Positions 8,578 to 15,626 are shown, numbered from the stretch's first letter. The stretch: DNA of 39,776 nt from Lachnospiraceae bacterium (GCA_019422065.1 JAHZEA010000005.1:1-39776), one strand, 5' to 3'. Made by a program: numbers and translations. Notes: generated from the letters alone by a model not told the origin.

Positions 8578-9225
8578 TCATCCATTAGTACAAGAAGCAT
8601 TAAAAATTTCTAAAATTTTTTCGGCTTCATTAATTGTTTTATTGTATTCATTAGTGCCGGATTTTATACTCAATCCATATCCAGGGCCTTTTAAAAGATT
8701 GATGTAATACGGCCTCATATCTTTTAAATTTACTCTTATTTGAAATTTATTAATTACTTTTTTAATTTTTTTAGTGCCAACAATACCTCCAACAATGGCA
8801 CCTACTTCTCCAAATAGTATTCCTCCAGCAATAGCTGAACCAAGTCCACCTGTTATAATACTCTCATCATCCTGCATTAATTCAAAGCTTTCTACATCTT
8901 TAAAGCTAAAAATTATTAATTTTTTCTCATTATATGTGTTATCAATTACTGCCCATAAATCATTTGTATTATCAATAAAGAAATGGTTATCTATATTTTT
9001 TGTTCCTTTAAATACCTGTTCAAATTCTTTACTTCTTTTAGAGTTTACATAGGCATCTTTTAATGTTGATATTGATAAACTTTTATAATTTATAACTTCA
9101 TCCGGCGTTAAAAAATAACGACACTCAGAAAAACATGAATTGCAAACACTACCATCACTTACTTTTGTTTTTGCAGCAGAAATTCCGCATACATCACATA
9201 AACTTTTTTTACCAAAAGAAAACAT
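8578..9225 (-). CDS. Zinc-ribbon DUF4428-like cargo protein (215 aa)
   Basis: Residues 10-34 form a zinc ribbon with CDVC and CNSC pairs (CDVCGISAAKTKVSDGSVCN), the DUF4428 pattern common in Clostridia. A PH-like beta region with SFKDVESFELMQDDESIITGG follows. A glycine-rich hydrophobic hairpin at about residues 125-150 (IAGGILFGEVGAIVGGIVG) could insert in a membrane. This is no tail component. It sits between tube and chaperone genes, where such phages have none, with its own promoter (9255-9284) and terminator (8507-8535). It therefore behaves as a moron-type cargo gene. Function unknown; immunity or host-fitness roles are only possibilities. Confidence 0.75.
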   Translation of the reverse strand: MFSFGKKSLCDVCGISAAKTKVSDGSVCNSCFSECRYFLTPDEVINYKSLSISTLKDAYVNSKRSKEFEQVFKGTKNIDNHFFIDNTNDLWAVIDNTYNEKKLIIFSFKDVESFELMQDDESIITGGLGSAIAGGILFGEVGAIVGGIVGTKKIKKVINKFQIRVNLKDMRPYYINLLKGPGYGLSIKSGTNEYNKTINEAEKILEIFNASCTNG

Positions 9226-9254
9226 ATATATATCCCCCTTTAAGCCTTTTTTTT

Positions 9255-9284
9255 ATTATACATGAAATTCCAAAGGTTTTAAAG
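9255..9284 (-). promoter_or_regulatory. Promoter of the DUF4428-like cargo gene
   Basis: On the minus strand a perfect -10 TATAAT (9260-9255) lies 18 bases after TTTAAA (9284-9279), a weak -35. The ATG follows 30 bases further on behind AAAGGGGGA. A private promoter in the middle of a tail operon is what marks the gene as cargo. Confidence 0.6.
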
Positions 9285-9310
9285 TGGTTTCATAGGAGTT
9301 TTAAAAGTTT

Positions 9311-9811
9311 TTACACCATACCGTTTAACTGTGTAAATTTCTCCGGCATTTCCCAATCCTCAAATGTAAATTCCATTTCTTCGTCAAGGTACTCTCCCTC
9401 AGCGTCAAACTTAGCTAATATTCCGCTGTCCATGTTGCAGTCCTTAAGTATAATTGTTTGGCGTCCTACAGCGCTGGTCTCATCCTCGTTAGTTATCTGA
9501 ATATCAAAATAAATATCCTCTCCGGTATCTTTGTATCTGCAAAGAAGCTCCCTGAATATTGATGTATTGTAGTGGAATGTAGCACTGCCTGTACCCTTCC
9601 AGCCGGAAGCTTTATTGCCTGTACCTGTTTTTCCCAAAATAGGCACCTCTGTTTTTGTTTTTTCCATTGTGGCCTCAAGATTAATGGCCTGCATAAAATT
9701 ATATCTGTTGCCTTCTATTGTAACAAAACACTCAGCAAGCTTTGCCGAAACGGCATCCTTGCCTTTCATAATAACATTAGACATATATATTCTCCTCCTT
9801 TTAATGCTCAA
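9311..9811 (-). CDS. Tail tube protein (XkdM-like, DUF2001; 166 aa)
   Basis: A tube protein of the XkdM/DUF2001 type. It follows the sheath gene with a four-base overlap and has the expected size. The central segment TEVPILGKTGTGNKASGWKG, followed by a beta-rich GSATFHYNTSIF, is typical. ATG 9778 (MSNVIMKGKDAVSAKLAECF) behind AAAAGGAGGAGAATATAT is a far better start than the longer frame at 9811. The true protein is therefore probably 155 residues. It polymerises into the inner tube inside the sheath. Confidence 0.9.
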   Translation of the reverse strand: MSIKRRRIYMSNVIMKGKDAVSAKLAECFVTIEGNRYNFMQAINLEATMEKTKTEVPILGKTGTGNKASGWKGTGSATFHYNTSIFRELLCRYKDTGEDIYFDIQITNEDETSAVGRQTIILKDCNMDSGILAKFDAEGEYLDEEMEFTFEDWEMPEKFTQLNGMV

Positions 9812-11124
9812 GCTATTTCAACTGTCATATAAAGCTGTGCCATAGCGTTTACAACTGTTACCTTGTCACTTACAACAACAGCCTTTTTGCTGTCGCCCTG
9901 TATAACTGTTACGTCTTCCGGCGCAAAGTTTTCAATGGCACGAATTTCCGCAAGCTGCTGATGATGTTTTACAATATCGTTCCAAAGGCTTATTCTGCCT
10001 GAATTATCATTTGGCACAACACCCAAATAGCGTGTATTGAATATATCAGCTATATCGTTGGCAATCTGGTCAATAACCCTTATTGTCTGGTTTTCTTTAA
10101 AAATATCACCTTTTGTATCAGATGTAGTTACAAGGCTGTTAATATCTGAAAGCACTCTTATATCAGTGCCTACATTATGGAATGTAAACTTGCCGCCTTC
10201 AATAGCCTTTTCAAGCTGGCTCTGTGTGTAATCTGTCTTTACTGTAAATTCGCCGTCATATTTTTTATTAAGAAGTGACGCATTTACAGCACAGCTTGCC
10301 TCAGCTCCCGTTACCCAGTAAACAAGTGAAGAAACTGGGAAAGAACCAACTTCCTCAATTTCGTTGTCTACATTTATAATACCTTCATAGTCAGCCTCTT
10401 TGCTGTGAACTACAAGCTGGAACTTAGCACCTACTTCATCTCTTAAGCGTTTTGTATAAGAAACATAAAGAGATTTAATCTCATCCTCGGTTGAAACACA
10501 GCCTAAAACATTAAAGCTGTATGCTTCTATTTTGTCTAAGAATGTCTGATGAGCCGCACCGTTTACAGTGCCGTTTGTACCAGAAGCTAAAGGCTCACCT
10601 GCTGTTTCAGCAAGCGGAGCTTCGTCCTTCCACACAACATAATCATTGTCATTAAGCTCTGATGCAGTTGCAACAGCCACCTGCTTGTCCAAAAGAGTTG
10701 TATCGTCCATATAAAGAGAAACGTCAAACTTTTCTTCTTCGTCGGCATTTGCTTCAATTACAACCTTTAAAGCATTGCCTCTTGTACCGCAGTATTTAGC
10801 AGTTGCATAGGTATTTTCTGCTTTAGCTCCACCACTTGTAAGTCTATAGCAGTAAAGAGTTTTTAAGTTTAAAAACATATCTCTTAAGCCTTTTAACTGT
10901 TCTGCTGTATAATCATAGCCAAAAAGTTTAAGACTGTTTTTCTGGAAATCACCGTTTGTAACCTCAAAAACTTCTCCTTCTGGACCCCAGTCAAGCTCAA
11001 GAGCCATAGCTCCATAGCCTCTTTCAGAAAGAGTTGCTGACGCTTTGGCCGCTGATATAAAATTGATATATGAACCCGGTAAAACCTTGTTTTGTGTTAA
11101 AAATATACCTCCACCTAATGCCAT
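9808..11124 (-). CDS. Contractile tail sheath protein (XkdK-like, 438 aa)
   Basis: A full-length sheath protein of the XkdK family. The N-terminus MALGGGIFLTQNKVLPGSYI with INFISAAKASATLSERGYGA is diagnostic. A central IVVHSKEADYEG-like domain and a C-terminal DVTVIQGDSKKAVVVSDKV segment (the inter-subunit arm region) follow. The sheath is the defining feature of myovirus tails and R-type tailocins: its contraction drives the tube through the envelope. ATG 11124 follows AAGGAGAGTGAAATAAT. Confidence 0.95.
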   Translation of the reverse strand: MALGGGIFLTQNKVLPGSYINFISAAKASATLSERGYGAMALELDWGPEGEVFEVTNGDFQKNSLKLFGYDYTAEQLKGLRDMFLNLKTLYCYRLTSGGAKAENTYATAKYCGTRGNALKVVIEANADEEEKFDVSLYMDDTTLLDKQVAVATASELNDNDYVVWKDEAPLAETAGEPLASGTNGTVNGAAHQTFLDKIEAYSFNVLGCVSTEDEIKSLYVSYTKRLRDEVGAKFQLVVHSKEADYEGIINVDNEIEEVGSFPVSSLVYWVTGAEASCAVNASLLNKKYDGEFTVKTDYTQSQLEKAIEGGKFTFHNVGTDIRVLSDINSLVTTSDTKGDIFKENQTIRVIDQIANDIADIFNTRYLGVVPNDNSGRISLWNDIVKHHQQLAEIRAIENFAPEDVTVIQGDSKKAVVVSDKVTVVNAMAQLYMTVEIA

Positions 11125-11125
11125 A

Positions 11126-11314
11126 TTATTTCACTCTCCTTTTTAAAAATGTTTCAATTCTTTTTTTAGCTTCCTGCTTGCTTATTCTTTCATTATCCTG
11201 AATAACTACTGTTAATAAATCCCTGTACTGGGCAAATGAATTGCTGTTTATAAGCTGTTCTTTAGAAAAAACAGCCTCTTTATTTGTTGTATTCTTTGTT
11301 TCTTTTTCAGTCAT
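11126..11314 (-). CDS. Small tail-operon protein (62 aa)
   Basis: A highly charged 62-residue helical protein with a Lys/Arg-rich C-terminus (KKRIETFLKRRVK). I recognise no family. It lies one base after the tail terminator gene and one base before the sheath gene. Such small proteins occupy the same slot in several clostridial Xkd-type clusters. Start ATG 11314 follows TGGAGGTTTAAT. A role in sheath assembly is plausible only from its position. Confidence 0.7.
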   Translation of the reverse strand: MTEKETKNTTNKEAVFSKEQLINSNSFAQYRDLLTVVIQDNERISKQEAKKRIETFLKRRVK

Positions 11315-11315
11315 A

Positions 11316-11729
11316 TTAAACCTCCATTTTTTGTTTCATGTTTTCCATAACTTCCTCTGTCTGTTTGTTTTTGAAGAAGTAAAAACCATAGCTTACATTA
11401 AATATTAAAATCCCGTCGTTAATACTGTATGACATGCTTGTTCCCCTTGTTAAATCACCGGAAACCGTAATAAGCTCAAGGCAGTTAAAAAGCCTTGAAC
11501 CAATATCATTAATAAAATCGTTGTTGTTTTTTGATAAAAACTGCACCGAAACAGGACTATTTAAAAAATATCTGTTGCCAAGCACCTGCTTTATTTCTGG
11601 ATTTAAAACTGAAATAAAAAAACAAGGTTCAGTTAAACCTTGTTCAGTGGTACTTGTATATATGCCGTATTCATCTCCAAACTCGTTCTTTACAGCTTCA
11701 GCGACGCCTTTTAAAATGTCATTAATCAT
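11316..11729 (-). CDS. Phage tail terminator-like protein (DUF6838 type, 137 aa)
   Basis: The first structural gene of the operon. The 137-residue protein has the layout of tail terminator/completion proteins: an N-terminal helix (MINDILKGVAEAVKNEFGDE), then beta strands with GLTEPCFFISVLNPEIKQVL and a C-terminal NVSYGFYFFK strand. These proteins cap the sheath and tube at the end opposite the baseplate. In a headless tailocin the cap closes the particle where a phage would attach its head. The family assignment is from pattern memory, so moderately sure. Confidence 0.7.
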   Translation of the reverse strand: MINDILKGVAEAVKNEFGDEYGIYTSTTEQGLTEPCFFISVLNPEIKQVLGNRYFLNSPVSVQFLSKNNNDFINDIGSRLFNCLELITVSGDLTRGTSMSYSINDGILIFNVSYGFYFFKNKQTEEVMENMKQKMEV

Positions 11730-11863
11730 TTAAAACACTCACCTAATTTCTTAGCAGCTGCTTTTTAGTATACTCGGTGTTCTTACAGCAACTTATAATA
11801 GTAACAAGTCCTTAATATAAGTTTAAGACTACCGATTTGAACGTTCTTCCTCCTTAGTATTTA

Positions 11864-11897
11864 AGTATACAAAAGACTTTTTTAATGTCTGTGTCAA
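11864..11897 (-). promoter_or_regulatory. Candidate late promoter of the tail operon
   Basis: On the minus strand the -10-like TATACT (11869-11864) has a weak -35 CAGACA (11891-11886) 16 bases upstream. A perfect TTGACA (11897-11892) lies too far upstream, at 22 bases. The imperfect spacing suits a promoter that needs the DUF1492 activator encoded just upstream. An orphan AAGGAGG (11855-11849) with no good start codon follows in the 130-base leader. Confidence 0.4.
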
Positions 11898-11924
11898 AAG
11901 ACAAATATTAAATCCTCTTTTGTT

Positions 11925-11938
11925 CCAACAGTTGTTGG
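11925..11938. promoter_or_regulatory. Palindrome upstream of the tail operon
   Basis: CCAACA-GT-TGTTGG is a perfect 6+2+6 inverted repeat about 30 bases upstream of the candidate -35 region. The position fits an activator site, possibly for the DUF1492 protein. No second copy was seen in the window. Confidence 0.4.
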
Positions 11939-11992
11939 TTTTTAAATTATAAATAATACTTTTTTAATACTCACTCCCCTCAATGGGCAAAC

Positions 11993-12024
11993 AAAAAAGA
12001 AGCTGACTAATCAACTTCTTTTTT
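11993..12024 (-). terminator. Terminator after the DUF1492 regulator gene
   Basis: The stem AAGAAG-C-TGA / TCA-A-CTTCTT with one mismatch is flanked by A and T runs, so it works on the minus strand and perhaps both. It separates the regulator gene from the tail operon, implying the tail genes need their own promoter. Confidence 0.65.
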
Positions 12025-12056
12025 AATGCCTCATCAACTAATTTTTTACAATACCA

Positions 12057-12488
12057 TTATATAACATCTTTATATGAAATTAAATGCAAGCTTTCAAAAG
12101 ATTTTAAAGCTTTGGTATGTAAGTAATGTATGTTCCTGCATGAATAGCTCATTTTATCGGCTATTTCCTCCCAGCTTAAAAAGCAAAGATACCTATAAGT
12201 TAATAAAAGACGTTCTGTTTCATCCGGAATACAGTCTATTTTGCTTCGTATTTCCGTTTTTAAATCCACAAGCTCGTCTATTTTATCATTAATTAAGTTT
12301 TCCATATCAATTAATTTAACAATGGTGTTTTCAATTCTGTTCTCTGGTGACTTTTGAATTTTATCTCGGCTGTAATCAATACTGCTTATAATTCGGCTTT
12401 GACGCTTTATATCGGATAATTCCACCAAGCATGCATCTATAAATTTATCAAGGTTATACGCTTTTGTTAAATAGTCTTTTGCATTCAT
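12057..12488 (-). CDS. Sigma-region-4-like late activator (DUF1492, 143 aa)
   Basis: The C-terminal 60 residues (IPDETERLLLTYRYLCFLSW, EEIADKMSYSCRNIHYLHTK) form a helix-turn-helix like sigma-70 region 4. The N-terminal half is helical and acidic, the DUF1492 layout. Such proteins activate late genes in Firmicutes phages and phage-like clusters. The open frame continues upstream to 12605, but ATG 12488 (MNAKDYLTKAYNLDK) has AAGGAG at nine bases and is chosen. The gene stands alone between the repressor-controlled promoter and the tail operon, making it the probable relay from derepression to tail synthesis. Confidence 0.8.
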   Translation of the reverse strand: MNAKDYLTKAYNLDKFIDACLVELSDIKRQSRIISSIDYSRDKIQKSPENRIENTIVKLIDMENLINDKIDELVDLKTEIRSKIDCIPDETERLLLTYRYLCFLSWEEIADKMSYSCRNIHYLHTKALKSFESLHLISYKDVI

Positions 12489-12610
12489 AATTGTGTTACT
12501 CCTTTCAAATTCCAATTCAGCACTTAATAAAACGTGATATACAGTATTTAAAATAAATAAGTTAAAGCAATTTTTTAAAGTGTTGGATAATAGTTTTAAG
12601 CTCAATTAAT

Positions 12611-12624
12611 TCGCAATAATGCGA
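12611..12624. promoter_or_regulatory. Repressor operator, site 1
   Basis: TCGCA-ATAA-TGCGA is a perfect 5+4+5 inverted repeat. It is the same motif as two further sites at 12818 and 12880. It lies in the leader of the DUF1492 gene, about 210 bases downstream of the predicted transcription start. Confidence 0.65.
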
Positions 12625-12741
12625 TTATTAAAGCAAAAAAAATATTACAAGCTTGCTCTTTTATTAAACTTAATATTTCACATACTAAAAAATATATATT
12701 GTTTTTTCTTCGTTTCTTGAAAAAATAATATTAAATAATAA

Positions 12742-12778
12742 AGCAGTATTACATTAATAAATTTATTTTTATACTGCT
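12742..12778. repeat. Inverted repeat in the early leader
   Basis: AGCAGTAT (12742-12749) and ATACTGCT (12771-12778) form an 8-bp stem with a 21-base AT-rich loop. It lies inside the predicted untranslated leader of the DUF1492 transcript. It could be a weak attenuator. Confidence 0.35.
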
Positions 12779-12817
12779 GTATAATTTAAAGGATATTTAA
12801 TTCCATTTATACATTTT

Positions 12818-12831
12818 TCGCATTAATGCTA
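12818..12831. promoter_or_regulatory. Repressor operator, site 2
   Basis: TCGCA-TTAA-TGCTA matches site 1 except for one half-site base. It begins about five bases downstream of the predicted minus-strand start of transcription (near 12836), where a bound repressor would block clearance. Confidence 0.65.
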
Positions 12832-12842
12832 ATCATGTAATA

Positions 12843-12871
12843 ATAATACAATTACTTAATTATATTGTCAA
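12843..12871 (-). promoter_or_regulatory. Early promoter driving the DUF1492 activator
   Basis: On the minus strand a perfect -35 TTGACA (12871-12866) and a -10 TATTAT (12848-12843) are separated by exactly 17 bases. Operator sites 2 and 3 flank it on both sides. It is the strongest promoter in the regulatory region and points toward the activator and tail genes. Confidence 0.75.
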
Positions 12872-12879
12872 TAGTTATT

Positions 12880-12893
12880 TCGCATTTATGCTA
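12880..12893. promoter_or_regulatory. Repressor operator, site 3
   Basis: TCGCA-TTTA-TGCTA lies just upstream of the minus-strand -35 element. With sites 1 and 2 it gives the consensus TCGCA-N4-TGCKA. Confidence 0.65.
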
Positions 12894-12921
12894 TTAAATA
12901 TTTCCGTTTCGTAAACTTGTA

Positions 12922-12942
12922 TTGCAAAATTGCAAATTGCAA
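12922..12942. repeat. Three TTGCAA repeats in the regulatory region
   Basis: TTGCAA occurs at 12922, 12930 and 12937, seven to eight bases apart, in very AT-rich DNA between the operators and the repressor gene. It may be a second binding array or low-complexity drift. Confidence 0.4.
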
Positions 12943-13039
12943 ATTATAATAATTATAAAATAAAAATAATAACAATTAATCCTTTACTTTCTATATAAAA
13001 TATTGCTTTGAAGTAAATATCAAAAACAATTACTGTGTT

Positions 13040-13068
13040 TTTTCTGCTGTCTTAATAATTAATATAAT
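13040..13068 (+). promoter_or_regulatory. Candidate promoter of the repressor gene
   Basis: A perfect -10 TATAAT (13063-13068) lies 17 bases after a poor -35 TTTTCT (13040-13045). The repressor TTG start is 83 bases downstream. The weak -35 would fit low constitutive expression. Confidence 0.45.
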
Positions 13069-13150
13069 TGCATATTATAAAACACTTTGTAAATTTGGCT
13101 TAATTATATCGTTTACTGCAAATTAAATATCATTGTATGAGGTGATTAAA

Positions 13151-13777
13151 TTGACTACAGGACAAAGAATGAAAAACAGAAGGATAGAGTTAGGTATAAC
13201 CGTTCAGGATATTGCTGAGTCTTTAAATATTTCCGTTGCTACTGTTTACAGATATGAAAAAGGTGATATTGAAAAAGTCCCAGGTAAAATATTAGAGCCT
13301 CTTGCAAAAATTCTGCAAACAACGCCGGCTTATTTAATGGGCTGGGAAGATGACCCTTCTTTAATGCCTAAAAGTGCAATGCCTGTTGGCGAAATGGTTA
13401 ATCTGCCCGTTTTAGGGCGGGTATGCGCCGGATATGGCTGTCTTGCACAGCAGGAAATTTTGTACTATGAACCGGCAGATGCCAGATATGCAACAGGTGA
13501 ATATTTTTATCTTTTAGTAAGTGGCGACAGTATGGCGCCTGAAATTAAAGAAAACGACCTTGTGCTTGTTAAAAGCCAGACTTCTGTAGACAGCGGTGAC
13601 CTTGCCGTAGTTATAGTTGACGGCACAGACGGCGTAATAAAAAAAGTTGTTTATGATAAAACACATATACACCTTATATCATTTAATCCTTATTATCCTG
13701 AAAGGGTTTTTGAAAATTCCGAAGTTCTGCGCATCAGAATTGTAGGTAAAGTAATAAAAAGTGAACGAAAATGGTAA
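13151..13777 (+). CDS. Self-cleaving XRE/S24 (CI/LexA-like) repressor (208 aa)
   Basis: An N-terminal Xre helix-turn-helix (residues 4-60; ITVQDIAESLNISVATVYRY) is followed by an S24 peptidase domain. The expected cleavage site is Ala93-Gly94 in VCAGYG. The catalytic serine is Ser127 in SGDSMAPEIKENDLVLV and the lysine is Lys164 or Lys165 in GVIKKVV. Such repressors autocleave on RecA activation, so DNA damage should switch on the divergent activator and tail genes. TTG 13151 is chosen because GAGGTG lies six bases upstream and the protein then begins MTTGQRMK, typical of the family. An upstream in-frame TTG at 13133 is less likely. Confidence 0.9.
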   Translation: MTTGQRMKNRRIELGITVQDIAESLNISVATVYRYEKGDIEKVPGKILEPLAKILQTTPAYLMGWEDDPSLMPKSAMPVGEMVNLPVLGRVCAGYGCLAQQEILYYEPADARYATGEYFYLLVSGDSMAPEIKENDLVLVKSQTSVDSGDLAVVIVDGTDGVIKKVVYDKTHIHLISFNPYYPERVFENSEVLRIRIVGKVIKSERKW

Positions 13778-13783
13778 AAAATA

Positions 13784-13808
13784 AAACCCCTTGAAAATCA
13801 AGGGGTTT
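13784..13808 (-). terminator. Terminator of tRNA-Leu
   Basis: An 11-bp stem (AAACCCCTTGA / TCAAGGGGTTT) with a 3-base loop is followed on the minus strand by TATTTTTT. On the plus strand, after the repressor gene, the T run is lacking. Confidence 0.8.
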
Positions 13809-13812
13809 ACAC

Positions 13813-13896
13813 TGCGGAAGATGGGACTTGAACCCACACCGCCACTGAAGGGACAGGAATCTGAATCCTGCGCGTCTGCCATTCCGCCACTTCCGC
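13813..13896 (-). tRNA. tRNA-Leu(CAG)
   Basis: Read on the minus strand, GCGGAAG (13896-13890) pairs with CTTCCGC, and the discriminator A is at 13813. The anticodon stem GCAGGA / TCCTGT encloses the loop TTCAGAT, giving anticodon CAG. A long variable arm (CCCTTCAGTGGCGG region) and GGTTCAAGTCC confirm a class II leucine tRNA. CCA is not encoded. It borders the tailocin block, a common kind of insertion site, but no att-like duplication was seen. Confidence 0.95.
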
Positions 13897-13942
13897 ATAT
13901 TAAATTAAGCTTTAAAAAGCCTGCCAAAATATTATACAACAT

Positions 13943-13988
13943 ACTAATTCCGCCGTCAATGAATAATTTACTAAACAGCGGAATTAGT
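13943..13988. repeat. Inverted repeat beyond the CARF nuclease gene
   Basis: ACTAATTCCGC (13943-13953) and GCGGAATTAGT (13978-13988) form a perfect 11-bp stem with a 24-base loop. TTTTTT follows on the plus strand only. It lies just past the ancestral stop of the CARF nuclease frame (13996), so it is probably that gene's original 3' hairpin. Confidence 0.5.
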
Positions 13989-13995
13989 TTTTTAA

Positions 13996-15189
13996 TTAAA
14001 ATTTCTTCCATTTTAAGCTTACTAAATCATGGCCGCTGACAGCTTTAACCAGTCTGTAGCCAAAATCATCACTTAGTCTATCGCTTATATCCAATAATTC
14101 ATCTCCAAAATCAACAGCTCTTTTTTACGAGCCGCTTTCAAGAGCTTTTTCATCGCTAAAAGCTACAATAATGGCTTTGGAAAACCAGCCGCCTAATCTT
14201 TTTCTTTCAAGAACTAATTCGTTAATAGCCGCTGTTGTAACATCAGTTAACTTACAGCTTACAAAAACAGGTAAAGAGTTATCAGTAAATATAACATCTA
14301 TTTCATTACCCGGCACAGACTTATCGTCGTATATGTCCCAATCCACCATTGCACCAAGCATAACATCAGTAAATATGCCCGTTTTAACAGCGTGTATGTA
14401 TACAAATAATTCAAGCCAAACACCATAGTTAATTAAGTATGACTTTTCAAGCGGCGAAGTAAAAGTAAATACTATATGATTTTTGGAAATATATAAATCC
14501 TTAATAAATCCCAGTTCTTCAAACTTTTTAAGCATTGCGCTGTCCGGATAAACCTCATTTCCGCCTTTAGAGCGAAAAACAGAAACAGCCCTCAGTTCAA
14601 TATCATCTTTGCTTGTGTTGGCCATTGCCTGCTGGATATAAGAACATGTTCTGCGCCACTGCTTTATATTTTTAAATATGTAGTCACACATATTAAGTAT
14701 ATCTTCAAACCGGCTTTCATCAGGCTCGCTGTGCGAATTGCCCACAAAGTGTGCCCCTCTAGCGGCTACATAATCATTAAGGCGCAGTGTGGCAGTAGGT
14801 ATAAAATCATTTTTATCAAGTATGTTTTCAACCCTGCCATTTATTATATCAGTATAGAACATTTTAATATTTGTTTCTATTCCGGCTTTAACTCCGGCTA
14901 CAGTCATAAGCTCACTTCCGCCGGTTATGTCCATAACACAGTTGCCATACTTATTAATTAACATTTTAGTCTTGTTGAATATATCCAGTACGTCACTTAT
15001 ATCAACCGGTTCAGTCTCAAATATAATATCAGGCAGATGATTTTTAAAACAGTTTTCCAAACTAATAAACCGATTCATATCGGAAATTTGATTGTCATAT
15101 AAAAATACTATTCTGTCTGGTTTAATGGAAAGACACGCTAATATGTTTTTTATAGTATCCTTGTCGTAAAACTCAATTTGCGTAAGCAT
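13996..15189 (-). pseudogene. Card1-like CARF + PD-(D/E)xK nuclease (DUF1887) with in-frame stop
   Basis: Residues 1-120 form a CARF domain, with RIVFLYDNQI and the ligand-site motif DITGG (87-91). A winged-helix-like linker follows. A PD-(D/E)xK nuclease runs from about residue 250, with WLE (Glu260), NEID (Glu296/Asp298) and VSCK (Lys313). The order matches Card1/Can2 (DUF1887), a cyclic-oligoadenylate-activated nuclease. TAA at 14127-14125 stops it after 354 residues. The same frame continues for 42 sensible codons (KRAVDFGDELLDISDRLSDD onward) to TAA at 13998-13996, indicating a nonsense mutation. The core residues precede the stop, so partial activity is possible. No CRISPR array or cas gene is nearby. 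Start ATG 15189 follows AAAGGGGAGACAGT. Confidence 0.75.
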
Positions 15190-15222
15190 ACTGTCTCCCC
15201 TTTCGGTTTAGGTTAGGCTTAT

Positions 15223-15615
15223 TTACTCCTGTTCAAAATTATCATCTTTACTAAATTCAGCTTCTTTTTTAGCTTTGTTGAAAGCCGCACTGAAGTTAAG
15301 CTTATTAGCTATAGAAGGCGCAAGGTCTATGATTTTATTTAACGCATCCTGATTTTTAATATTAATAAGCTGAACATTGCCGTTTACAATAGCTATAACA
15401 GCATTTGGCGCAACTTTAGCACCCATTCCGCCGGCACAGCCGTCTTTTCCGCCTTTTTCATTTCCGCCTGCACCCATACCAAAAGTAACTTCTATAAGCG
15501 GAATAAGTGTAATTTCTCCTACTGTTACAGCCTCTCCCACTACAGTTTTAGATGTAATAAATTCTCCTAATTTCTGACAAAGAGCGTTAATGCTTTCATT
15601 TACATTTGCACCCAT
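15223..15615 (-). CDS. ytfJ: Sporulation protein YtfJ (GerW family, 130 aa)
   Basis: A GerW/YtfJ family protein: SKTVVGEAVTVGEITLIPLI, then a glycine-rich stretch with FGMGAGG and CAGGMGAK, then VAPNAVIAIVNGNVQLINIK. In Bacillus the family is needed for normal spore germination. The length is standard. It lies 11 bases after the DUF2953 gene, the same pair order as ytfI-ytfJ in Bacillus. Its presence supports a spore-forming host. Confidence 0.9.
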   Translation of the reverse strand: MGANVNESINALCQKLGEFITSKTVVGEAVTVGEITLIPLIEVTFGMGAGGNEKGGKDGCAGGMGAKVAPNAVIAIVNGNVQLINIKNQDALNKIIDLAPSIANKLNFSAAFNKAKKEAEFSKDDNFEQE

Positions 15616-15626
15616 TAATAAACACC

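Noticed and set aside
12606..13132. Replication origin with iterons in the AT-rich regulatory region
   Set aside because: No replication gene and no DnaA-box array; the repeats are better explained as repressor operators.
13679..14011. 110-codon minus-strand frame over the tRNA-Leu gene
   Set aside because: It runs through the tRNA and the terminator; the translation is an artefact of tRNA sequence.
13813..15615. CRISPR array near the CARF nuclease
   Set aside because: I looked for regularly spaced direct repeats on both sides and saw none, and no cas genes either.
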